Origin: Schlegelella_A sp036496385
Lineage (GTDB): Bacteria > Pseudomonadota > Gammaproteobacteria > Burkholderiales > Burkholderiaceae_C
DNA length: 64,000 nt
Assembly: GCA_036496385.1 (NCBI GenBank)
Contig: DASXLD010000006.1
Coordinates: 18,417-82,416 of the forward strand
Reading direction: 5' to 3'
The position numbers and the translations under genes were made by a program. Below the pieces are notes generated by a model. It saw only the letters and a program-made list of their open reading frames with translations. It was not told the DNA's origin and ran no database searches. This document shows positions 43,077-51,501 of the stretch, piece by piece (within the stretch, counting starts at the first letter, position 1; each line of letters opens with the position of its first letter).

Positions 43077-44690
43077 CTAGGGCCGCGCGACGCCGAACTG
43101 CATGGGGTGGAGTGTGCGCCGAGCCGCCTCGTCGCAGACGGCGAGGGCGAGGGCGAGGACGCGTCGGGTATCGCGCGGGTCGATGATGCCGTCGTCGAGC
43201 AGCAGCCCGGAGGTGTGGAAGGCACCCGACTGGCGCTCGAAGGTGGCCATGATCTGCGCCTTCAGCGCCGCGAGGCGTGCTTCGTCGACCGACTCGCCCT
43301 TGCGGACGGCGCCTTCGCGCATCACGATCGCCATCGTTCCGGCCGCCTGCTCGGCGCCCATCACGGCGGTCTTCGCCGTCGGCCAGCTGAAGACGAAGCG
43401 CGGGCCGAAGGCGCGGCCGCACATGCCGTAGTTGCCGGCGCCGAACGACGCGCCGCACTGGACCGTGAGCTGCGGCACGGTCGCGTTCGCCAGCGCCTGG
43501 ATCTGCTTCGAGCCGTGCTTGATCATGCCGGCGCGCTCGGCTTCGCTGCCGACGATGAAGCCGGTCGTGTTCTGCAGCCAGACGATCGGCTGTCCGAGTT
43601 GACAGCACGCCTGGACGAAGTGCGTCACCTTCGTGCTGCCGGCGGGATCGAGCGGGCCGTTGTTGGTGATGATGCCGACCCGAAAGCCGGCGACCTGCGT
43701 GTGGCCGCACACGGTGCCCGGCCCGTACTCGGCCTTGAACTCGAGGAAGTCGGACGCGTCGACGATGCGGGCGATGACATGGCGCATCTCGACCGGCTTC
43801 TTGGCGTCGGCGCCGAACACGCCGAGCAGCTCTTCGCCGTCGAAGAGCGGCGGCGGTCCGTCGGGCCACGTCGCCCGCGGCTGCCAGCCGAACGCGGCGA
43901 TCAGCTCGCGGCCGACGGCGAGCGCGCTTGCGTCGTCGTCGGCGACGTGCTCGGCGAGACCGGAGACCGTCGCGTGCATGTCGGCGCCGCCGAGCGCTTC
44001 GTCGGTCGCGACCTCGCCGGTCGCCGCCTTGAGGAGGGGTGGCCCGGCGAGGAACGCGCGCGCGCGGCCGCGGACCATGATCACGTGGTCGGCGAGCCCG
44101 GTCATGTAGGCGCCGCCCGCCGTCGACGAGCCATGCACGATTGCGATCACCGGCAGCCCCGCGGCCGACAGCCGCGCGAGGTTGCAGAACAACGCGCCAC
44201 CGCGGACGAACTGCTCGACGCGGTACTTGAGCAGGTTCGCTCCCGCCGACTCGACGAGGTGGACGAATGGCAGCTTGTTGTCGAGCGCGATCTGCTGGGC
44301 GCGCAGGACCTTCTCGAGTCCCTGCGCCTGCAGCGCGCCGGCGTCGATGCCGGCATCGTCGGCGAGGACGAGGACGCGAACCCCGGAGACGACGCCGATG
44401 CCGGCGATCGCGCCGCCGCCGGCGACCGAGCGCTCGGCATCGTCGACGTCCTGCCGCCAGCCGGCCAGAGTCGACAGCTCGAGGAAGGGCACGCCGGGGT
44501 CGAGCAGCCGTGCCACCCGCTCGCGCGGCAACAGCTGGCCGCGGCGCTCGAAGAGCGGCGCCGCTTTCGCGCTCGCGGCGCGCGTGCGCGCCTCGACCCT
44601 GCGCCACTCCTCGATCAGCGCGAGCGTATGCGTGCGGTTGGCGGCGAACGCGTCGCTGCGGGTGTCGAGCTGGAGCGCGAGGGCGGGCAC
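43077..44690 (-). CDS. Acyl-CoA carboxylase beta subunit (carboxyltransferase), AtuC-like
   Basis: 537 residues from a GTG start (MPALALQLDTRSDAFAANRT). Crotonase-fold carboxyltransferase with LPRERVARLLDPGVPFLELS, IVHGSSTAGGAYMTGLADHV, AGPPLLKAATGEVATDEALG, SDFLEFKAEYGPGTVCGHTQ and GASFGAGNYGMCGRAFGPRF. The methylcrotonyl-CoA and geranyl-CoA carboxylase beta subunits share this layout; the NLARLSAAG and FSWPTAKTAVMG stretches look closer to geranyl-CoA carboxylase (AtuC) as I remember it. Substrate specificity is not proven by sequence. Confidence 0.88.
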   Translation of the reverse strand: MPALALQLDTRSDAFAANRTHTLALIEEWRRVEARTRAASAKAAPLFERRGQLLPRERVARLLDPGVPFLELSTLAGWRQDVDDAERSVAGGGAIAGIGVVSGVRVLVLADDAGIDAGALQAQGLEKVLRAQQIALDNKLPFVHLVESAGANLLKYRVEQFVRGGALFCNLARLSAAGLPVIAIVHGSSTAGGAYMTGLADHVIMVRGRARAFLAGPPLLKAATGEVATDEALGGADMHATVSGLAEHVADDDASALAVGRELIAAFGWQPRATWPDGPPPLFDGEELLGVFGADAKKPVEMRHVIARIVDASDFLEFKAEYGPGTVCGHTQVAGFRVGIITNNGPLDPAGSTKVTHFVQACCQLGQPIVWLQNTTGFIVGSEAERAGMIKHGSKQIQALANATVPQLTVQCGASFGAGNYGMCGRAFGPRFVFSWPTAKTAVMGAEQAAGTMAIVMREGAVRKGESVDEARLAALKAQIMATFERQSGAFHTSGLLLDDGIIDPRDTRRVLALALAVCDEAARRTLHPMQFGVARP

Positions 44691-44697
44691 GGCGCCT

Positions 44698-45579
44698 TCA
44701 GTCGTCGCCCAGCACGCGCGGCGTCGTCGCCAGATGAAAGCCGTCGAACGGCTTCGTCGATCCGCCGCTGCCGACCTCGGGCCAGATCCGCTTCGCGTTC
44801 GGCGCCGCGCCGTCGATGCGCAGGCACGCGCCGGAGACGAACGCCGCCGCCGGCGTGAGGAGAAAGACGATCGCGGCCGAGACCTCGCTTTCGGTGCCCA
44901 GCCGCTGCAGCGGCACGAGCGATGGCATCGTCCTCAGCGTTGCCGTCATCTCGGGCGGGTACTTGTCGAGGCCGCTCGATGCGATCCATCCCGGCGCGAC
45001 GGCGTTGACGCGGACCGGCGCCCACTCGAGCGCTGCCGTCTCGGTGAAGTTGACCATCCCGGCGCGCGCCGCGCCCGAGTGGCCCATGCCCGGCATGCCG
45101 CCCCACATGTCGGCGACGATGTTGACGATCGCGCCGCCCGGACGAGCAGCGGCGTCGTTCAGCATCCACTGGTTGATGCACTCGCGAGCGACCAGGAAGC
45201 CGCCGGTGAGGTTGTTGCGGACGACTGCGTCCCAGCCCTTGGCGCTGATGGCGGAAAGCCTGGCCGGGAACTGGCCACCGGCGTTGTTGACGAGCGCGTC
45301 GATCCGGCCATGGCGTTCGAGGACAGCCGCGACGACCGCCTGCACCTGCGCTTCCTCACGGATGTCGCAGACGTGCGCCGAGCAGGCGCCGCCGGCGCGC
45401 TCGATCTCGTCCTTGACCGCGTCGAGCTTGGCCGCGGTGCGGCCGACGATCGCGACGGCGGCGCCGAGCGATGCGAGCTCGTGCGCCGTGCAGCGGCCGA
45501 TCCCGGAGCCGCCGCCGGTGACGATGGCCACCTGGCCGCGGAGAAGGCCGGGCGCGAAGATCGAACGGTACGAGCTCAT
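44698..45579 (-). CDS. Short-chain dehydrogenase/reductase (AtuB/AtuG-like)
   Basis: Classical SDR of 293 residues starting MSSYRSIFAPGLLRG. Nucleotide loop VTGGGSGIGRC, NNAGGQFPARLS, and an active-site region GGAIVNIVADMWGGMPGMGHSGAARAG in which the usual YxxxK is replaced: the expected Tyr position reads H/S, so the catalytic Tyr seems absent, as in related atu-cluster and dienoyl-CoA-reductase-like SDRs. The ATG at 45579 is preferred; the ATG at 45600 abuts the operator and would precede the predicted transcription start. First gene of the minus-strand operon. Confidence 0.85.
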   Translation of the reverse strand: MSSYRSIFAPGLLRGQVAIVTGGGSGIGRCTAHELASLGAAVAIVGRTAAKLDAVKDEIERAGGACSAHVCDIREEAQVQAVVAAVLERHGRIDALVNNAGGQFPARLSAISAKGWDAVVRNNLTGGFLVARECINQWMLNDAAARPGGAIVNIVADMWGGMPGMGHSGAARAGMVNFTETAALEWAPVRVNAVAPGWIASSGLDKYPPEMTATLRTMPSLVPLQRLGTESEVSAAIVFLLTPAAAFVSGACLRIDGAAPNAKRIWPEVGSGGSTKPFDGFHLATTPRVLGDD

Positions 45580-45598
45580 CGAAGGGAGGTGGTCCAGC

Positions 45599-45627
45599 AT
45601 TCAACCAAGCACTTGCTTGGTTGTCGG
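45599..45627 (-). promoter_or_regulatory. Promoter candidate of the SDR-carboxylase operon
   Basis: On the minus strand CCGACA (45627 to 45622) and TTGAAT (45604 to 45599) are 17 nt apart, each 4/6 to consensus. The TetR-type palindrome fills the spacer, so repressor binding would occlude this promoter. Confidence 0.4.
45602..45623. promoter_or_regulatory. TetR operator, copy 2 (perfect palindrome)
   Basis: Arms CAACCAAGCA and TGCTTGGTTG are perfectly complementary over 10 bp, separated by CT. It lies in the 121-nt divergent region between SDR and thiolase and overlaps both predicted promoters. Its 18-bp core is shared with the site before the TetR gene at 36465-36482. Confidence 0.75.
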
Positions 45628-45649
45628 CCAGTGTGCCCAGCCGGATAAT
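45621..45649 (+). promoter_or_regulatory. Promoter candidate of the thiolase operon
   Basis: TTGTCG (45621-45626) and GATAAT (45644-45649) are 17 nt apart; the -35 box overlaps the right arm of the operator. Predicted start near 45656, 45 nt before the thiolase ATG. Confidence 0.5.
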
Positions 45650-45700
45650 CGATTGTCAATGCGGACGAGCCGCCCGGCTCGCCGCGCCACGGGAGCCGCC

Positions 45701-46906
45701 ATGCCGAACGCCATGATCTTCGACGCCGTCCGCACGCCGCGCGGCAAGGGCAAGAAGGACGGCAGCCTGCACGAGATCAAGCCGGTCGACCTGCTCGCCG
45801 GCCTTCTCGTCCAGCTGCAAAGGCGGCACGACTTCGACCCGGCGGCGCTCGACGACGTCGTGATGGGTGTCGTCTCGCCGGTCGGCGAGCAGGGCTCGGT
45901 GATCGCCAAGACGGCGGCGCTGAAGGCCGGCTGGGACGTCAAGGTCGCCGGTCTGCAGATCAACCGCTTCTGCGCGTCGGGCCTCGAGGCGGTGAACCTC
46001 GCCGCGCAGAAGGTCGCGAGCGGCTGGGAAGACCTCGTCGTCGCCGGCGGCGTCGAGAGCATGTCGCGGGTGCCGATCGGCAGCGATGGCGGCGCCTGGT
46101 CGCAGGACCCGGCGACCAACTTCGCGACCGGCTTCGTTCCGCAGGGCATCGGCGCCGATCTGATCGCGACCCTCGCCGGCTGGGACCGCGAAGACGTCGA
46201 TCGTTACGCCCTGACGTCGCAGCAGCGCGCCGCCGCGGCGCAAGGCGCAGGTCTCTTCGATCGCTCGGTGATCGCGGTCGAGGACGAGATCGGCATCGCT
46301 GTCCTCGAGCGCGACGAGTTCATCAAGCCGCGGACGACGCTCGAAGGCCTCGGCCAGCTCAAGGTCGCGTTCGCCGAGCTCGGCGCGATGGGCTTCGATG
46401 CCGTCGCGCTCGCCCGCTATCCCGAGGTCGAGCGGATCGCGCACGTCCACACCGCGGGCAACTCGTCGGGGATCGTCGACGGCGCCGCCGCGGTACTCGT
46501 CGGCAGCGAGGCGATGGGCAGGTCGCTCGGCCTCGCGCCGCGCGGTCGCATCGTCGCCACGGCGCTCTCGGGCGCCGATCCGACGATCATGCTCACCGGC
46601 CCGATGCCGGCGACGCGCAAGGCGCTCGCCAAAGCAGGGCTGAGCGTCGACGACATCGATCTGTTCGAGGTCAACGAGGCGTTCGCCGCGGTGCCGATGC
46701 GGTTCATGCGTGAGCTGGGCGTTGCGCACGAGAAGGTCAACGTCAACGGCGGCGCGATCGCGATGGGCCACCCGCTCGGCGCCACCGGTGCGATGCTCGT
46801 CGGCACGCTGCTCGACGAGCTCGAGCGCAGGAAGCTGAAGCGCGGCCTCGTCACGCTCTGCGTCGGCGGCGGAATGGGCATCGCGACCATCATCGAGCGC
46901 GTCTGA
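45701..46906 (+). CDS. Acetyl-CoA C-acyltransferase (thiolase)
   Basis: Last step of beta-oxidation, cleaving 3-ketoacyl-CoA. 401 residues; ATG at 45701 after gggagccgcc. The nucleophile Cys is in INRFCASGLEAVNLAAQ, the His in NEAFAAVPMRF/GGAIAMGHPLGATGA, and the second Cys in TLCVGGGMGIA. Followed after 4 nt by the FadJ-like gene, the usual thiolase/multifunctional-enzyme pairing (fadA-fadB order reversed). Confidence 0.94.
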   Translation: MPNAMIFDAVRTPRGKGKKDGSLHEIKPVDLLAGLLVQLQRRHDFDPAALDDVVMGVVSPVGEQGSVIAKTAALKAGWDVKVAGLQINRFCASGLEAVNLAAQKVASGWEDLVVAGGVESMSRVPIGSDGGAWSQDPATNFATGFVPQGIGADLIATLAGWDREDVDRYALTSQQRAAAAQGAGLFDRSVIAVEDEIGIAVLERDEFIKPRTTLEGLGQLKVAFAELGAMGFDAVALARYPEVERIAHVHTAGNSSGIVDGAAAVLVGSEAMGRSLGLAPRGRIVATALSGADPTIMLTGPMPATRKALAKAGLSVDDIDLFEVNEAFAAVPMRFMRELGVAHEKVNVNGGAIAMGHPLGATGAMLVGTLLDELERRKLKRGLVTLCVGGGMGIATIIERV

Positions 46907-46910
46907 CGAG

Positions 46911-49046
46911 GTGCGAATGGAGACGCTGCGCTACGAGATCGATGCCGACGGGCTGCTGACGATCACCTTCGACGCCCCCGATGCCGCCGTCAACACGATG
47001 ACGGCGGCGTGGCAGCGCGACCTCGCCGCTGCCGCTGCGCAGGCGGTCGCCGACAAGGCGCGGATCCGCGGCGTGCTGCTCGCGTCGGCCAAGCAGACGT
47101 TCTTCGCCGGCGCGGCGCTGAAGGGTGTGCTGGAGCTCGAGGCGAAAGACGCGGTTCCCGGCTTTCACGAGATTCAGGCGCTGACCGCGAGCTACCGCAA
47201 GCTCGAGACGCTCGGTCGGCCGGTCGTTTCGCTCCTCGCCGGCTCGGCGCTCGGCGGCGGCTGGGAGGTCGCGCTGATCGGCCACGCGCGCTTCGCGCTC
47301 GACGACGCGAGGATCCGCTTCGGCATGCCCGAGGTGACGCTCGGCCTCATCCCGGGTGCGACCGGAATCACGAAGACGGTGCGCACGCTCGGCCTGATGG
47401 CGGCGCAGCCGTACCTCCTCGAAGGCAAGCTCTTCGGCCCGCGCGAAGCGCTCGCGATCGGCTGGATCGACGGCCTCGCCGCGACCGTCGACGAGCTGCG
47501 CGCGCAGGCGGTCGCGTGGATCGAAGCCCATCCGGACGCTGCGCAGCCGTGGGACCGCAAGGACTACCGCATGCCCGGCGGCACGCCGGCGAGCCCGAAG
47601 ATCGCTGCCGCGCTCGCGGTCGCGCCGGCGATGCTGGCGCAAAAGACGCGCGGCCTCTATCCCGCCACGCAGGCGGCTCTCGAGGCGATGGTCGAAGGCG
47701 CGCTGGTCGACTACGACAGCGCGGTGCGGATCGAGGCGAGGAAGCTCGCCAAGGTCATGGTCGGGCAGAACGCCAAGAACATGATCCAGGCGTTCTTCTT
47801 CGATCTCCAGGCGATCCGCTCCGGCAAGGCGCGCCCGCAGGGCTTTCCGACCTGGCGGCCGAGCAAGGTCGGCATCCTCGGCGCCGGCATGATGGGTGCG
47901 GGCATCGCGCATGCGAACGCCGCGCGCGGGATTCCCTGCGTCCTGAAGGACGTGTCGACCGCGAAGGCCGAGGCCGGCCTGGCCGCGATCGCCAAGGTGA
48001 CGGCGGCGCAGGTCGCGCGCGGCGGCCTCGACGCGGCACGCGAGGCCAAGCTGCTCGCGCTCGTCGCTCCGGCCGCTGACGTGCGCGCGCTCGACGGCTG
48101 CGATCTCATCGTCGAGGCCGTGTTCGAGAACCGGGCGCTGAAGGCCGAAGTGACGCGAGAGGCCGAGCCGATGCTCGCTCCCGATGGCGTGTTCGCGAGC
48201 AACACGTCGACGCTGCCGATCACCGGCCTCGCAAAGGCGAGCGCGCGGCCCGAGCGCTTCGTCGGCCTGCACTTCTTCTCGCCGGTCCACAAGATGAAGC
48301 TGGTCGAGATCATCCGCGGCAAGGCGACCAGCGACGAGACGATCGCGCGCGCCTACGACTATGTGCTCGCGATCGGCAAGACGCCGATCGTCGTCAACGA
48401 CTCGCGGGGCTTTTTCACCAGCCGGGTCTTCGGCACCTTCGTGATGGAAGGCGCGGCGATGCTCGCCGAGGGGATCGCCGCGCCGCTGATCGAGCACGCC
48501 GCGCTCGCCGCCGGGATGCCGGTCGGGCCGCTCGCGGTGCTCGACGAGACCTCGCTCGCGCTCTCGGTCCACGTTCTCGAGCAGACGCGCGCCGATGCCA
48601 AGGCGGAAGGGCGCGACCACGTGTCTTCGCCGGGCGAATTGCTCGTCGAGAAGATGGTCAAGGAGCTCGGCCGGCCTGGCCGCGCCGGCGGAGGCGGCTT
48701 CTACGACTTCCCTGCGGGAGCGCCGAAGCGCCTCTGGCCCGGGCTTGCGACGCACTTCGCGAAGGACGGTCTCGCCGCCGACCTCGACGAGCTCAAGCAG
48801 CGGCTGCTTTACCGCCAGTCGATCGAGACCGCGCGCTGCGTCGCCGAGAAAGTGCTGACGAGCGTCGCCGAGGCAAACATCGGCTCGATCTTCGGGATCG
48901 GATTTCCGGCCTGGACGGGCGGCGCGATCCAGTTCATTGCCTCCGAAGGCAAGGAGCGCTTCCTCGCCAACGCCGCCGCGCTTGCCGCGCGCCACGGCGA
49001 GCGCTTCGCGATCTCTGCCGAGGTGGTGGCTGCGATCCCTACTTGA
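46911..49046 (+). CDS. FadJ-like enoyl-CoA hydratase/3-hydroxyacyl-CoA dehydrogenase
   Basis: Bifunctional beta-oxidation enzyme of 711 residues (GTG 46911; ATG 46917 also possible). N-terminal crotonase domain (FFAGAALKGVLELEAKD; SLLAGSALGGGWEVALIGHA; RIRFGMPEVTLGLIPGATGI), then an NAD-binding dehydrogenase domain (VGILGAGMMGAGIAHANAAR) with catalytic His in GLHFFSPVHKMKLVEIIRG, and a C-terminal 3HCDH domain. It ends 8 nt inside the convergent cytochrome gene. Confidence 0.93.
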   Translation: MRMETLRYEIDADGLLTITFDAPDAAVNTMTAAWQRDLAAAAAQAVADKARIRGVLLASAKQTFFAGAALKGVLELEAKDAVPGFHEIQALTASYRKLETLGRPVVSLLAGSALGGGWEVALIGHARFALDDARIRFGMPEVTLGLIPGATGITKTVRTLGLMAAQPYLLEGKLFGPREALAIGWIDGLAATVDELRAQAVAWIEAHPDAAQPWDRKDYRMPGGTPASPKIAAALAVAPAMLAQKTRGLYPATQAALEAMVEGALVDYDSAVRIEARKLAKVMVGQNAKNMIQAFFFDLQAIRSGKARPQGFPTWRPSKVGILGAGMMGAGIAHANAARGIPCVLKDVSTAKAEAGLAAIAKVTAAQVARGGLDAAREAKLLALVAPAADVRALDGCDLIVEAVFENRALKAEVTREAEPMLAPDGVFASNTSTLPITGLAKASARPERFVGLHFFSPVHKMKLVEIIRGKATSDETIARAYDYVLAIGKTPIVVNDSRGFFTSRVFGTFVMEGAAMLAEGIAAPLIEHAALAAGMPVGPLAVLDETSLALSVHVLEQTRADAKAEGRDHVSSPGELLVEKMVKELGRPGRAGGGGFYDFPAGAPKRLWPGLATHFAKDGLAADLDELKQRLLYRQSIETARCVAEKVLTSVAEANIGSIFGIGFPAWTGGAIQFIASEGKERFLANAAALAARHGERFAISAEVVAAIPT

Positions 49047-49347
49047 GGGACAAGATCCACTGCACGAGCTGCTTCGCCTCGGCTTCGTTGACCTGCGGGT
49101 TGGCGGGCATCGGGTTCGCGCCCCAGACTCCCGAGCCCCCCTTGATCACCTTCGGCACCAGCTTGGCGACGGCGTCGGGCTGACCGGCGTACTTGGCGGC
49201 GACCTCCTTGTACGACGGCCCGATGAGCTTCTGGCTGATCGCATGGCAGGACAGGCAGTTCTTCTTCTGCGCCAGCTCCGGGTTGGCCCACGCGGGGGCG
49301 AAAACCATGCAAGCGGTCACGATCGTGGCAAGGTGAAACGTCTTCAT
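49039..49347 (-). CDS. Class I cytochrome c (c551/c552 type)
   Basis: 102 residues: signal peptide MKTFHLATIVTACMVFAPAWA, heme-binding NCLSCHAISQKLIGPSYKEV, and the axial Met in WGANPMPANPQV. A small periplasmic electron carrier, probably serving a terminal oxidase or peroxidase. The stop overlaps the end of the FadJ-like gene on the other strand by 8 bp. Confidence 0.92.
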   Translation of the reverse strand: MKTFHLATIVTACMVFAPAWANPELAQKKNCLSCHAISQKLIGPSYKEVAAKYAGQPDAVAKLVPKVIKGGSGVWGANPMPANPQVNEAEAKQLVQWILSLK

Positions 49348-49464
49348 CCGGATCCGAAGGTCGCGGCGAAGCGCCGCTCGGCTACCATCAGGATAACGGA
49401 AGGGCCTTGCGCGCGTTGACGCGCGGGCGAACCCGCGAAAGCGGCTGCACTCCGGGGGGTCCAC

Positions 49465-49746
49465 ATGCTGTTCGTCGTCATCGGCGTCGTCCTGATCGTG
49501 CTCAACCTCGCCCGCGTCGGCGTCATCGGCACGTGGAACTGGGAGCTCACGGGCGACCTCTGGAAATTCTTCTTCCCGTTCCTGCTCGCCACGATCTGGT
49601 GGATCTGGTCCGACGTATCGGGCCTGAACAAGCGGCGCGAGATGAACCGCATGGAAAAGAAGAAGGACGACCGGCGCAAGGAAAACCTCGCCGCGCTCGG
49701 CATGGACACCCGCGCCCGCCGCAAGGCGCAAAAGCAGCAGCCCTAG
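49465..49746 (+). CDS. Small Trp-rich membrane protein (TIGR04438-like)
   Basis: 93 residues: two close helices (MLFVVIGVVLIVLNLARVGV and LWKFFFPFLLATIWWIW) then a basic tail with KRREMNRMEKKKDDRRKENL. The GTWNW...FPF...WWIW pattern and the KRREMxxM tail fit the betaproteobacterial small Trp-rich protein family; function unknown. Its TAG shares the CTAG bases with the convergent ilvD stop. Confidence 0.8.
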   Translation: MLFVVIGVVLIVLNLARVGVIGTWNWELTGDLWKFFFPFLLATIWWIWSDVSGLNKRREMNRMEKKKDDRRKENLAALGMDTRARRKAQKQQP

Positions 49747-51425
49747 TCGGAGTCGAGCACCGCTCCGCGGCTCGCGCTCGCCGCGTTCTTCGCGAACTTC
49801 GCCAGCACGCCGCGGGTATAGCGTGGCGCCGGCGGCTGCCAGGCGGCGCGACGCGACGCCAGCTCGGCGGCGTCGACCTCGAGCTGCAGCAGCAACCGGT
49901 GCGCGTCGATGGTGATGCGGTCGCCTTCGCGCACGAGCGCGATCGTGCCGCCGGCATGCGCCTCGGGCGCGACGTGGCCGACGACCATGCCCCAGGTGCC
50001 GCCGGAGAAGCGCCCGTCGGTGACGATGCCGACCGACTCGCCGAGACCCTGGCCGATCAGCGCGCTCGTCGGCGCCAGCATCTCGGGCATTCCCGGCGCG
50101 CCTTTGGGACCGAGGTAGCGCAGCACCATCACGTCGCCGGCAACGATCCGGCGCGCCATGATCGCCGCCATCGCCGACTGCTCGTCGTCGAAGACGCGCG
50201 CCGGGCCGGTGATGGTCGGGTTCTTGAGGCCGGTGATCTTCGCGACCGCGCCTTCGGGAGAGAGGTTGCCCTTCAGGATCGCGAGGTGGCCGTGCGCATA
50301 CATGGGCTTCGTGATCGGCCGGATCACGTCCTGATCGGTGCGCGGCGCCGCCGGCAGCTCGGCGAGGGTCTCGCGGATCGTCTTGCCGGTGATCGTCATG
50401 CAGTCGCCGTCGAGGTGGCCCGCCTCGAGCAGCACCTTCATCACCTGCGGGATGCCGCCGGCGCGATGCAGGTCGACGGCGAGGTACTTGCCCGAGGGCT
50501 TCAGGTCGCACAGCACCGGCACCTTCCTGCGGACGCGCTCGAAGTCGTCGATCGTCCACTCGACGCCGGCGGCGTGGGCGATGGCGAGGAAGTGGAGGAC
50601 GGCGTTGGTCGAGCCGCCGGTGGCCATGATCACGGCGACGGCGTTCTCGATGCTCTTCCGGGTGACGATGTCGCGCGGCTTCAGGTCGCGGCGCACCGCC
50701 TCGACGAGGACGCGGGCCGCCTCGCGTGTCGCGCCGACGATCTCGTCCTCGACGTTGGCCATCGTGCTCGAGTACGGCAGGCTCATGCCGAGCGCCTCGA
50801 ACGACGAGCTCATCGTGTTGGCGGTGTACATGCCGCCGCACGAGCCGCTGCCGGGGATCGCGCGGCGCTCGATCTCGCCGAAGTCCTTCTCGCTCATCTT
50901 GCCGGCGGTGAACTGGCCGACCGCTTCGAAGACGCTGACGATGTTGAGGTCCTGGCCCTGGTAGCGGCCGGGCAGGATGGTGCCGCCGTAGACGTAGATC
51001 GCCGGCACGTTGGCGCGCAGCATCCCCATCATGCCGCCGGGCATGTTCTTGTCGCAGCCGCCGATGACGAGGACGCCGTCCATCCACTGGCCGCCGACGC
51101 AGGTCTCGATGCAATCGGCGATCACCTCGCGCGAGACGAGGCTGTACTTCATCCCCTCGGTGCCCATCGCCATGCCGTCGCTGATCGTCGGCGTGCCGAA
51201 GACCTGGGCGTTGCCGCCGGCGGCCTCGATCGCGTCGACCGCCGCGTCGGCGAGCTTCTGCAGGCCGGAGTTGCACGGCGTGATCGTCGAGTGGCCGTTG
51301 GCGACGCCGATCATCGGCTTGACGAAATCGGCCTCTTCGTAGCCGAGGGCGTAGTACATCGATCGGTTCGGCGCGCGGGCCACACCCTCGGTGATATTTC
51401 TGGAGCGGCGGTTGCTGGCGGCCAT
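49743..51425 (-). CDS. ilvD: Dihydroxy-acid dehydratase
   Basis: Fe-S enzyme of branched-chain amino acid synthesis, 560 residues. Cluster and substrate motifs: GVANGHSTITPCNSGLQKLA, VIGGCDKNMPGGMMGMLRAN, PGSGSCGGMYTANTMSSSFE, and the C-terminal TDGRFSGGTWGMVVGHVAPE. ATG at 51425. A minus-strand -10-like TATAGT at 51462 to 51457 is its probable promoter element. Confidence 0.96.
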   Translation of the reverse strand: MAASNRRSRNITEGVARAPNRSMYYALGYEEADFVKPMIGVANGHSTITPCNSGLQKLADAAVDAIEAAGGNAQVFGTPTISDGMAMGTEGMKYSLVSREVIADCIETCVGGQWMDGVLVIGGCDKNMPGGMMGMLRANVPAIYVYGGTILPGRYQGQDLNIVSVFEAVGQFTAGKMSEKDFGEIERRAIPGSGSCGGMYTANTMSSSFEALGMSLPYSSTMANVEDEIVGATREAARVLVEAVRRDLKPRDIVTRKSIENAVAVIMATGGSTNAVLHFLAIAHAAGVEWTIDDFERVRRKVPVLCDLKPSGKYLAVDLHRAGGIPQVMKVLLEAGHLDGDCMTITGKTIRETLAELPAAPRTDQDVIRPITKPMYAHGHLAILKGNLSPEGAVAKITGLKNPTITGPARVFDDEQSAMAAIMARRIVAGDVMVLRYLGPKGAPGMPEMLAPTSALIGQGLGESVGIVTDGRFSGGTWGMVVGHVAPEAHAGGTIALVREGDRITIDAHRLLLQLEVDAAELASRRAAWQPPAPRYTRGVLAKFAKNAASASRGAVLDSD

Positions 51426-51456
51426 CGCGATCTCTTCGTGAAGCGGTGCTCGGCAA

Positions 51457-51462
51457 ACTATA
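51457..51462 (-). promoter_or_regulatory. -10 box of ilvD
   Basis: TATAGT on the minus strand (5/6 to consensus), 31 nt upstream of the ilvD ATG. No matching -35 is evident. Confidence 0.4.
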
Positions 51463-51489
51463 GCGGCGCGGATGACCGCGAGCGCCTCG

Positions 51490-51495
51490 TATCAT
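51490..51495 (+). promoter_or_regulatory. -10 box directly before lgt
   Basis: TATCAT (5/6 to consensus) lies 6 nt before the lgt ATG, with no Shine-Dalgarno sequence, suggesting a leaderless transcript. No good -35 box is seen. Confidence 0.4.
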
Positions 51496-51501
51496 CGCCG
51501 C

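Noticed and set aside
45654..45659. Perfect TTGACA on the minus strand upstream of the SDR gene
   Set aside because: No -10-like hexamer occurs 16-18 nt downstream (GGCACA, GCACAC, CACACT), so it was not used as the promoter.
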